Source: Pseudomonas xantholysinigenes
GTDB taxonomy: Bacteria; Pseudomonadota; Gammaproteobacteria; Pseudomonadales; Pseudomonadaceae
Direction: 5' to 3'
Assembly: GCF_014268885.2 (NCBI RefSeq)
Contig: NZ_CP077095.1
Span: 5,346,001 to 5,410,000 of the forward strand
Length of the DNA: 64,000 nucleotides
Below the pieces are notes generated by a model that searched no databases, had not been told where the DNA came from, and saw nothing but the letters and a program-made list of their open reading frames with translations. A program made the position numbers and the translations under genes. Shown here piece by piece: positions 9,425 through 16,938 of this stretch. The stretch's first letter is position 1, and each line of letters opens with the position of its first letter.

Positions 9425-10723
9425 TTACAGGGATTTCTCGAAAATCTTCGAATTACGCTGGTAGTTGTACAGCGAAGCCCGCGCCGCCGGCAGCTGCTCC
9501 ACACCACAAGGCGCAAAGCCTCGTTCGCGGAACCAGTGCGCGGTACGGGTCGTGAGCACGAACAGGGTCTTCAACCCCAACTGTCGCGCCCGCGTCTCGA
9601 TGCGTTCGAGCAACTCGTCGCCACGCCCACCATGACGGTACTCCGGGTTAACCGCCAGACACGCCAGCTCCCCCGCCTCGGAATCGGCGATCGGGTACAG
9701 CGCCGCGCAGGCGATGATCATGCCCTCGCGCTCGACTACGCTGAACTGCTCGATCTCACGCTCCAGCACCTCGCGAGAACGCCGCACCAGGATGCCCTGC
9801 TCTTCCAACGGACTGATCAGGTCGAGCAAACCACCGACATCGTCGATGGTCGCCTCACGCACCACCTCGAACTGCTCCTGGGATACCAAGGTGCCACCGC
9901 CACCACGGGTGAACAGCTCGGTCAGCAACGCGCCGTCCTCGGCATAGCTGACGATATGACTGCGCGCCACGCCCCCCTTGCAGGCCTCGGCGGCGGCATC
10001 GAGCAATTCGCCCTGATAGTCGCTGCCCAAACGCAGCAAGTGCGGGCCGATATGCTGTGGACGCAGTTCGCGCACCAGTTGCCCCCGCTCATCCAGCAAG
10101 CCCGGCTCGGCGCCGAACAACAGCAGCTTGTCGGCCCCCAGCTCGATGGCCGCGCGCGTGGCGACGTCCTCGCAGGCCAGGTTGAAAATCTCGCCGGTGG
10201 GCGAATAGCCCAGCGGCGACAACAACACGATGGAACGTTCGTCGAGCAGGCGGCTGATGCCTTTGCGGTCGACCCGCCGCACTTCGCCGGTGTGGTGGTA
10301 GTCGACCCCTTCGAGCACGCCGATCGGCCGTGCGGTCACCAGGTTGCCGGACGCCACCCGCAGGCGCGAACCCTGCATCGGCGAAGCCGCCATGTCCATC
10401 GACAGGCGCGCCTCGATGGCCAGGCGCAAAGCGCCGACCGCGTCGATCACGCAATCGAGCGTCGCCGCGTCGGTGATGCGCATGCCGCGATGGTAGTGCG
10501 GGGTCAGGCCGCGGGCGGCCAGGCGGCTTTCGATCTGCGGGCGCGAGCCGTGGACCAGCACCAGCCGCACGCCGAGGCTGTGCAGCAGTACCAGGTCGTG
10601 GACGATGTTGCCGAAATTCGGGTGCTCAACGCCGTCGCCCGGCAGCATGACCACAAAGGTGCAGTCGCGGTGGGCGTTGATGTAGGGAGAAGCATGGCGC
10701 AGCCAGTTGACGTAATCGGGCAT
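9425..10723 (-). CDS. argA: N-acetylglutamate synthase
   Basis: Catalyses acetyl-CoA plus glutamate to N-acetylglutamate, the entry to arginine synthesis (432 aa, cytoplasmic). The N-terminal amino-acid-kinase-like domain (about 1-285) has LVLVHGSRPQIESRL and a long arginine-sensing region. The C-terminal GNAT acetyltransferase domain (about 290-432) has LACLAVNPEYRHGGRGDELL, the acetyl-CoA-binding motif. I chose MPDYVNWLRHASPYINAHRD at 10723; an upstream ATG at 10768 adds 15 residues not typical of the family. It is preceded on the same strand by argE. Confidence 0.95.
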   Translation of the reverse strand: MPDYVNWLRHASPYINAHRDCTFVVMLPGDGVEHPNFGNIVHDLVLLHSLGVRLVLVHGSRPQIESRLAARGLTPHYHRGMRITDAATLDCVIDAVGALRLAIEARLSMDMAASPMQGSRLRVASGNLVTARPIGVLEGVDYHHTGEVRRVDRKGISRLLDERSIVLLSPLGYSPTGEIFNLACEDVATRAAIELGADKLLLFGAEPGLLDERGQLVRELRPQHIGPHLLRLGSDYQGELLDAAAEACKGGVARSHIVSYAEDGALLTELFTRGGGGTLVSQEQFEVVREATIDDVGGLLDLISPLEEQGILVRRSREVLEREIEQFSVVEREGMIIACAALYPIADSEAGELACLAVNPEYRHGGRGDELLERIETRARQLGLKTLFVLTTRTAHWFRERGFAPCGVEQLPAARASLYNYQRNSKIFEKSL

Positions 10724-10848
10724 GACAGGGCCTGTGGATAAGTGAACGGAGAACGAAAAGGCGCACAACGTTCGAAAGTCATCGTCGGAACAGGCTTGCG
10801 GTCACGCGCGGTCTCCTCTAGGCAGAAACGAATCAGGTCAGTGGACGT

Positions 10849-11991
10849 TTAGCTCAGGCAATAGTGCCGGATCAGCTCACGCAATAGACGCACGGTAGGC
10901 TCGATACGTGACATTTCAAGGTATTCGCCAGGCTGGTGGGCACAGGCGATGTCGCCCGGGCCGAGCACGATGGTCTGGCAGCCAAGCTGCTGAAGATAAG
11001 GCGCTTCGGTGCCGAAGGCCACTGCTTCGGCGCGATGGCCGGTCAAACGTTCGGCCACTTTCACCAGCTCGCTGTCGGCGGCCTGTTCGAATGCAGGCAC
11101 CTCTGGGAACAGCGGCGCGTAGTCGATGCGCACGTCATGACGCTCGGCCAGCGGTTGCAGCTTGGCCCGGATGGCGGCGCGCAACGGCTCTGCATCCATG
11201 CCTGGTAGCGGTCGCAGGTCGAACTCCAGGGCACACTGGCCACAGATGCGGTTGGGGTTGTCGCCACCGTGGATGCAACCGAAGTTCAGGGTCGGGGTAG
11301 GCACGCTGAACTGGGGATTGCGGTACTTTTCCTGCCAGCCCAGGCGCAGTGCCATCAACTCGCCCATCACCGCGTGCATGGCCTCCATGGCGCTGCGCCC
11401 CAGGCTGGGATCCGACGAATGGCCACTGCGCCCGAGGATATCGATGCGCTCCATGAGGATGCCTTTGTGCATACGGATCGGCTTGAGCCCGGTGGGTTCG
11501 CCGATCACCGCTGCCCGGCCGAGCGGCTGGCCGGCTTCGGCCAACGCCCGGGCGCCGGACATGGAGCTTTCTTCGTCACAGGTGGCGAGGATCAGCAAAG
11601 GTTGCTTGAAGTCGTGTTCGAGCAGCGGGATCACCGCGTCGATGACCAGGGCGAAGAAGCCTTTCATGTCGCAACTGCCCAGCCCTACCCAGCGGCCATC
11701 GACCTCGGTCAGCTTGAGCGGGTCGCTGCTCCATAGTTGTGGATCGTAGGGTACGGTGTCGCTGTGCCCGGCCAGCACCAGGCCGCCCGGGCCGGTGCCA
11801 CGGCTGGCCAGCAGGTTGAACTTGCCGGGCGTGACCTGCTGGATTTCGCAGGCAAAGCCCAGATCGCCGAGCCAGCCGGCCAGCAGGTCGATGACAGGGC
11901 GATTGGACTGATCCAGCGCGGCCTGGGTGCAACTGACCGAGGGCGTGGCGATCAGGGCGGCGAACTGGTCTTTCAGCGACGGCAACGGCAT
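10849..11991 (-). CDS. argE: Acetylornithine deacetylase
   Basis: M20-family metallohydrolase (380 aa) releasing ornithine from N-acetylornithine. Metal-site residues are visible: H76 and D78 in GHSDTV, D108 in GSCDMKG, and the E140-E141 pair in TCDEESSMSG. The late histidine is in DIACAHQPGEYLE. The start at 11991 has GGAG seven bases upstream. It lies 125 bp upstream of argA on the same strand, so the two may be cotranscribed. Pseudomonads usually recycle the acetyl group through ArgJ, so ArgE could be auxiliary or act on related acetylated substrates; that is inference. Confidence 0.93.
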   Translation of the reverse strand: MPLPSLKDQFAALIATPSVSCTQAALDQSNRPVIDLLAGWLGDLGFACEIQQVTPGKFNLLASRGTGPGGLVLAGHSDTVPYDPQLWSSDPLKLTEVDGRWVGLGSCDMKGFFALVIDAVIPLLEHDFKQPLLILATCDEESSMSGARALAEAGQPLGRAAVIGEPTGLKPIRMHKGILMERIDILGRSGHSSDPSLGRSAMEAMHAVMGELMALRLGWQEKYRNPQFSVPTPTLNFGCIHGGDNPNRICGQCALEFDLRPLPGMDAEPLRAAIRAKLQPLAERHDVRIDYAPLFPEVPAFEQAADSELVKVAERLTGHRAEAVAFGTEAPYLQQLGCQTIVLGPGDIACAHQPGEYLEMSRIEPTVRLLRELIRHYCLS

Positions 11992-12119
11992 GCACGAACT
12001 CCTCGAAAGCATGAAGGGCATCATAGCAATGAGGCCCCTTTACCTGGCAATCCACAGAATTCTCTTGGCACAAGTGCGGTAGACTGCCCGACAACGATGC
12101 CCCTCCTTCCGAGCCCGCG

Positions 12120-13499
12120 ATGCACAAAGAAACCGAACTCAAACTCCGCGCCAGCCGCGAGACCCTTGCCGCCCTGCGCGAGCACCCCCTGCTGAAGAAG
12201 CGCAACAAGTCCGGCTGGCAGACCCGCGAACTGCTCAACCAGTACTTCGACACCCCCGAGCGCGACCTGTCCGCCGCCCGTGTCGCCCTGCGCCTGCGCC
12301 GTGACGGCGAGGCCATCATCCAGACCCTCAAGTGCCGCGGCCAGAGCGTGGCCGGGCTGTCCGAGCGCAACGAGTACGAATGGTCGCTGGACAAGGTCAA
12401 GCTGGACCTGAAGAAGCTCGACGCCACCTGCTGGCCCGAACAATTGGCCGGGCTCGACAAGAAGACCATCAAGCCGCTGTTCACCACCGACTTCACCCGC
12501 GAGTACGCCGAGATCGCCTGGGGCCGCGGCAAGGCCAAGGTAGTGATCGAAGCGGCCATCGACCAGGGCTTTGTCATCGCCGGCAAGCGCAAGGAAGAAA
12601 TCTGCGAGCTGGAACTCGAACTGCGCGAGGGCGCACCGGAGGCGCTGCTGGAGCTGGCCGCCGAGCTGTCGGCGAGCCTGGCGCTGATGCCTTGCGACAT
12701 CAGCAAGGCCGAGCGCGGCTACCGCCTGCTCGACCCGGACAGTTACGAGCTGGGCCTGCCGGGCACCGAGCTGGACGCCGAGATGCCGCTGGACGACGCC
12801 TACGCCGCCCTGGCCTGGCAACTGCTGGGCGGCAGCCAGCGCCTGGCCGAGCAATATCGCCACAATGGCCACTGGCGCCTGCTGCAGGACTGGGTGAACA
12901 ACCTGGCCGAACTGCGCGCCCTGACCGCGAGCCTGGGCCAGGCCGCGCCGCGTCCGACCACCCGGGCCTTGCGCGCCAGCCTCGACGCGCTGCTGGAAGA
13001 CTGGCGCCCGCTGGTACAGGCCGGCAACGACGACGAAGACATCCGTCGCGCCGCCCCCGAGCAGTTCGCCGAAGAGCTGGAGGACCCACGCTGGGGCCAG
13101 TTCTCGCTGGAAACCGCACGCTGGCTGACCGCGCGGGCCTGGACCGTTGAGCGCAAGGGCCGTGGCGAGCGCCAGGGCAAGGCGCAGCTGGCCAGCTGGC
13201 TACAGCACCAGCTCGGCGAGGAAGCCCGCGCCCTGAAGCTGCCGCTCTACGTGCAACGCCCCGAGGACCTGGCCGAGCAACTACCACGCATCGAAGGCAT
13301 CCAGGCCTGGCTGCACCATGCCCGCCAGGTGCTCGAGCTGCCGCAGCTGGACCGCTTGTATGGTGAGCTGAACAAGCTGCACCAACTGGCCGAGCAACCG
13401 CTGGGCGAGGAAGACAAGAGCGAGCTGCTGGAAGCACGCATCGAGCAGGCCCGCGCCATCGAGCAGAACCGCGCCTGGAAGCACCTGCTCAAGGCCTGA
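12120..13499 (+). CDS. CYTH and CHAD domain protein, probable inorganic triphosphatase
   Basis: The N-terminal CYTH domain (about 1-200) begins with the ExExK motif (E4, E6, K8 in MHKETELKLR), which binds metal and triphosphate in this family. The C-terminal CHAD domain (about 215-455) is helical and rich in basic and acidic residues, a type that binds polyphosphate. YgiF-type proteins with this architecture hydrolyse tripolyphosphate. The length (459 aa) fits. A role in polyphosphate metabolism is plausible, but the ppx/ppk pair is 34 kb away. It is divergent from argE. Confidence 0.88.
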   Translation: MHKETELKLRASRETLAALREHPLLKKRNKSGWQTRELLNQYFDTPERDLSAARVALRLRRDGEAIIQTLKCRGQSVAGLSERNEYEWSLDKVKLDLKKLDATCWPEQLAGLDKKTIKPLFTTDFTREYAEIAWGRGKAKVVIEAAIDQGFVIAGKRKEEICELELELREGAPEALLELAAELSASLALMPCDISKAERGYRLLDPDSYELGLPGTELDAEMPLDDAYAALAWQLLGGSQRLAEQYRHNGHWRLLQDWVNNLAELRALTASLGQAAPRPTTRALRASLDALLEDWRPLVQAGNDDEDIRRAAPEQFAEELEDPRWGQFSLETARWLTARAWTVERKGRGERQGKAQLASWLQHQLGEEARALKLPLYVQRPEDLAEQLPRIEGIQAWLHHARQVLELPQLDRLYGELNKLHQLAEQPLGEEDKSELLEARIEQARAIEQNRAWKHLLKA

Positions 13500-13512
13500 T
13501 GGCGCAACCCAA

Positions 13513-13580
13513 CCTGTAGGAGCCACGCGGTGGATGGCACCGGCTTCGCCGCTGTTCGCCGGCAGGCCGGCTCCTACGGG
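13513..13580. repeat. Diverged REP pair
   Basis: Inverted arms CTGTAGGAGCC (13514-13524) and GGCTCCTAC (13569-13577) surround a degenerate REP interior. They sit between the convergent ends of the CYTH/CHAD gene and the Lrp-type regulator. Confidence 0.75.
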
Positions 13581-13592
13581 CTGTGTTCGCGC

Positions 13593-14063
13593 TCAGCGCC
13601 CCAACGGCAGGCTCGTGGTGCTCTTGATTTCCGACAGCGCCACGATCGAATTCACTTCCTGAATCCCCGGCACGTTCGACAGCTTTTCGAAGAAGAACCG
13701 TTCGTACGCCTCGATATCCGAGGTCACGATGCGCAGCAGGAAATCCACCGCGCCCATCAGCACATAGCACTCCAGCACTTCAGGAAAGCCGCGGATCGCC
13801 TCGGTGAATTCGGCGAAGTTCGAACGCCCGTGGGCATTGAGCTTCACCTCGGCGAAGATCTGCGTATTGAGCCCAACCTTCTTGCGATCCAGCAACGTCA
13901 CCTGCCCACGAATCACCCCCTCCTCCCTCAGGCGTTGAATACGCCGCCAGCAAGGTGACTGCGACAGGCCTACACGCTCGGCGATCTGCGCACTGGATAA
14001 CGAGGCGTCTTCCTGCAGCAGTTCCAGAATGCGCCGATCATAAGCGTCCAACTCGCCAAGCAT
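13593..14063 (-). CDS. Lrp/AsnC-family transcriptional regulator
   Basis: DNA-binding regulator of 156 aa. The N-terminal helix-turn-helix SSAQIAERVGLSQSPCWRRI lies at about residues 23-42. It is followed by an AsnC/Lrp ligand-binding ACT-like domain (about 65-150) with FPEVLECYVLMGAVDFLLRIV. Proteins of this type respond to amino acids. It is divergent from a small gene at 14189, with a 125-bp AT-richer spacer that is a good place for its operator, so that gene is the first candidate target. Confidence 0.92.
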   Translation of the reverse strand: MLGELDAYDRRILELLQEDASLSSAQIAERVGLSQSPCWRRIQRLREEGVIRGQVTLLDRKKVGLNTQIFAEVKLNAHGRSNFAEFTEAIRGFPEVLECYVLMGAVDFLLRIVTSDIEAYERFFFEKLSNVPGIQEVNSIVALSEIKSTTSLPLGR

Positions 14064-14188
14064 TGATAATCCTCCAAAATAACTTTTAACGAATTAAACA
14101 ATTCGCAAATAACCGAAATACCTGAATCATAGCGAAGAAATGCCCCGCGCGAGCTGCAAGAATTTCTCCACTTCCGCGGAGACCCAGC

Positions 14189-14515
14189 ATGAACGCACTC
14201 GAACGCCCCCTGATCTCGCCCCGCCTCGATGCCTGGGCCGCCAACGCTGTCCACTGCACCGTGCACTACCGTTTGCAGGCCGATGCCGAACCGGACAGCC
14301 TGTGCCGTGTGCTCAACCTGTTCGCCCTGCAGTTCCTCACCCCCCACAGCGTCAACGTGAGCCAGCGCGACGACCTGCTGGACGTGGCGATCGGCGTCGG
14401 CGGCCTGAGCTGGCACCGCGCCGAGGTGATCGCCCAGAAACTGCGCAACCTGGTCTGCGTCAGCGAGGTCTGCCTGGCGAACCTGCCACAACTGGTGGAG
14501 GTCGCCAGCCGCTGA
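14189..14515 (+). CDS. Small conserved-looking protein divergent from the Lrp-type regulator
   Basis: 108 aa, no signal peptide or membrane segment. I do not recognise a named family. The order of hydrophobic strands and helices (VHCTVHYRL, SLCRVLNLFALQFLTP, DLLDVAIGV, WHRAEVIAQKLRNLVCVSEVCL) resembles a single ACT-like domain, as in small regulatory subunits; this is inference from pattern only. GGAGA lies a few bases upstream of the ATG. Its position next to an amino-acid-type regulator suggests an amino-acid-responsive role. Confidence 0.7.
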   Translation: MNALERPLISPRLDAWAANAVHCTVHYRLQADAEPDSLCRVLNLFALQFLTPHSVNVSQRDDLLDVAIGVGGLSWHRAEVIAQKLRNLVCVSEVCLANLPQLVEVASR

Positions 14516-14615
14516 AACCTGGTGCGGGTAACGTCCGGAAATCCTTTGCTCCGACACTGACGTCCCCGCCCGGCTAGCCTTGCCCAGGCCTTCGCAGCCC
14601 GGCCAGGACGCCCCC

Positions 14616-16298
14616 ATGCTCGCCAATGACCACCATGACCTCGACCTCAATCACCTGCTGGACGCCCTGCTCGCCGAACGGCTGATCGCCCCCGGCACGG
14701 CCCTTGCCGCACTCGAGCGGGCCAAGGCGCGCCCCGCCGATCATCCCCTGGAGTTGATCGCCGAGCTTGCCGAGCCAGACCCACGCCACCCTGGCCGCCA
14801 GCTGGACCTGGAGGCCCTGTGCCGCTGGCTGGCCGAACGAGTGGGCCAACCGTTCATGACGATAGATCCCCTGCAAGTCGACCTGGTACGCATCGCCGGG
14901 CTGATGTCGGCAGCCTTCGCCCAACGCCATGGCATCCTCGCCGTGGCCGTTGACGAACACAGCGTCACCGTCGCCAGTGCCCAGCCCTACCAATCGGACT
15001 GGGAAGCCGACCTGGGCCGCAGCCTGGGCAAGACCGTGCGTCGGGTACTGGCCACGCCCCGGCAGATCCGCCAACTGCGTCCGACCTTCCTCGGCCTGGC
15101 CCAGTCGGTGCGAGGCGCGGGCCAGGGGCAGTCGGTACGCCTGGGCGAGCTGGAGCAACTGCTCGAACTGGGTGCCCAGCAACCCCAGGCCAACGCGGAC
15201 GATGCCCATATCGTGCACATCGTCGACTGGATGCTGCAGTACGCCATCGAACAGCGCGCCAGTGATATCCACCTGGAACCTCGCCGGGACCAAGGCCAGC
15301 TACGCCTACGCATCGATGGCCTGCTGCATGCGGTGTATGCGTTTCCGGCGGGCGTTACCCTGGCGATGGTCAGTCGCCTGAAACACCTGGGCCGCATGAA
15401 TGTCGCCGAAAAACGCCGGCCACAGGATGGCCGCCTGAAATCCCGCCTGGCCGGCGGGGCCGAGGTCGAACTGCGGCTGTCCACCCTGCCCACCCCGTTT
15501 GGCGAAAAACTGGTGCTGCGCCTGTCCGACCCTCAGCAGCAGCACGACAGCCTGGAAACCTTGGGCCTGGAAGGCTCGCTGCTCACGCAATGGCTCACCC
15601 TGTTGCAACGGCGCCAGGGCATGCTGCTGGTGACCGGCCCGACCGGTTCGGGCAAGACCAGCACCCTCTATGCCAGCCTCCGGCACCTGGCCAGCCCCCA
15701 GGTGAACCTGTGCAGCATCGAGGATCCGATCGAGCGCCTGGAGCCCATGATCAATCAGTTGCAGGTCCAGCCCAGCCTGGAGCTGGACTTCGCCAGCGGC
15801 GCCCGTGCCCTGCTGCGCCAGGATCCGGACATCATCATGATCGGCGAGATCCGCGACCGCGAAACCGCCCAGGTAGCCGTGCAGGCGGCGCTCACCGGGC
15901 ACCTGGTGCTGTCGACCCTGCACACCCAGGATGCCTGTGGCGCGATCACCCGCCTGCTGGAGCTGGACGTGGCCGACTACCTGATCAAGGCCACCCTGCT
16001 CGGGGTCATGGCCCAACGCCTGGTACGCACGTTGTGCCCTCTTTGCCGCAACGGCGGGGCTCGGCAAGGCCAGGCCTGCCAGCAGTGCCGGGGTACAGGG
16101 TTCCATGGCCGCACCGGGCTATTCGAACTGCTTGAGGTCAGCGCCAGCCTGCGCGAGCGGATCAGCCCCGCCAGCGACCTCGCGGCCTTGAGGCAACAGG
16201 CCGTGGTAGACGGTCTGCGTGATCTGCAACGGCATGGCAGGGACAAGGTCGCTCAAGGCCGCACCAGCCTCGAAGAGGTCCTACGGGTCTGTGGATAA
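14616..16298 (+). CDS. GspE/PulE-type secretion ATPase (orphan)
   Basis: 560-aa ATPase of the type II secretion/type IV pilus class. The N-terminal domain (1-190) is followed by an N2-like segment with SDIHLEPRRDQGQLRLRIDG. Walker A GPTGSGKTST is at 341-350, the Asp-box region near 370, Walker B DPDIIMIGEIRD at 404-415, and the His-box HLVLSTLHT near 429-437. A four-cysteine zinc motif (C474, C477, C488, C491) is typical of GspE and intact. The ATG at 14616 has AGGA upstream; a TTG at 14580 is also in frame. No pseudopilin, secretin or GspF gene is adjacent, so the machine it powers must be encoded elsewhere. Confidence 0.88.
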   Translation: MLANDHHDLDLNHLLDALLAERLIAPGTALAALERAKARPADHPLELIAELAEPDPRHPGRQLDLEALCRWLAERVGQPFMTIDPLQVDLVRIAGLMSAAFAQRHGILAVAVDEHSVTVASAQPYQSDWEADLGRSLGKTVRRVLATPRQIRQLRPTFLGLAQSVRGAGQGQSVRLGELEQLLELGAQQPQANADDAHIVHIVDWMLQYAIEQRASDIHLEPRRDQGQLRLRIDGLLHAVYAFPAGVTLAMVSRLKHLGRMNVAEKRRPQDGRLKSRLAGGAEVELRLSTLPTPFGEKLVLRLSDPQQQHDSLETLGLEGSLLTQWLTLLQRRQGMLLVTGPTGSGKTSTLYASLRHLASPQVNLCSIEDPIERLEPMINQLQVQPSLELDFASGARALLRQDPDIIMIGEIRDRETAQVAVQAALTGHLVLSTLHTQDACGAITRLLELDVADYLIKATLLGVMAQRLVRTLCPLCRNGGARQGQACQQCRGTGFHGRTGLFELLEVSASLRERISPASDLAALRQQAVVDGLRDLQRHGRDKVAQGRTSLEEVLRVCG

Positions 16299-16390
16299 GT
16301 AATAAATCCCCTTTGTGAGTGGGAACTTGCGGCCCTCGGTCGTGATCAAATCGGCATCTCAACCGCCCTCATCCACCGAGGTGATACATC

Positions 16391-16705
16391 ATGCGTTTCA
16401 AAACAGCCATCGCAGCCACCGTCCTGTTGTCGCTGCCCCTGGGCTCCGCCATGGCCGACACGTTCTGGCGCAACATCATCTCCTCCGGTGCCACCACCGC
16501 CTCGACCTATCTGACCTTCAAGGACCACAAACTGATCGTCGCCGCCCAGGACGATGCTGGCAGCTTCGTCGCCAGTGACGGCGCGATTCGGGGTCCGTTC
16601 CTGGAGGCCGCGATGCGCCAGGTGCGCGCCGACAACCCAGGCATCCAGGCCAGCGACATGGAACTGGCCAACGCGATCCTCGCCAAGAATGCAGTAGCGC
16701 AGTAA
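16391..16705 (+). CDS. DUF2388-type small secreted protein
   Basis: 104 aa with a clear signal peptide (MRFKTAIAATVLLSLPLGSAMA, cleavage before DTFWRN). The mature part, including SSGATTASTYLTFKDHK and DDAGSFVASDGAIRGPFLEAA, fits the DUF2388 family, which is common in Pseudomonas and of unknown function. It probably lies in the periplasm. It has its own 92-bp upstream spacer with GAGGTG just before the ATG, so it is likely expressed alone. Confidence 0.82.
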   Translation: MRFKTAIAATVLLSLPLGSAMADTFWRNIISSGATTASTYLTFKDHKLIVAAQDDAGSFVASDGAIRGPFLEAAMRQVRADNPGIQASDMELANAILAKNAVAQ

Positions 16706-16742
16706 CCGTCCAGCGCCCACGGCGATTGCGCGGGATTTCAAA

Positions 16743-16935
16743 TCCTGTGGGTGCGGGCTTGTCGGACCGCCGCACCGCCACGAAGTAAGCGACGCGGTGC
16801 CTGGCACCGGCTGCGCCGGTGTTCGCGGCTAAAGCCGCTCCCACAGGGATCGCTCTAGCTTTAGCAGTCGAGCAAGACAGTTGCGCCCACAGGTACAGCG
16901 CAAGCTTGAGATTTTGCCCAATCCTGTGGGAGTGA
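16743..16935. repeat. Cluster of degenerate and intact REP units
   Basis: Several REP-like segments follow one another: a degenerate unit at 16744-16780, an intact one at 16821-16850 (GTTCGCGGCTAAAGCCGCTC), and a half unit near 16922. They fill the gap between the DUF2388 gene and the convergent end of gcvP. Confidence 0.8.
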
Positions 16936-16938
16936 GCC

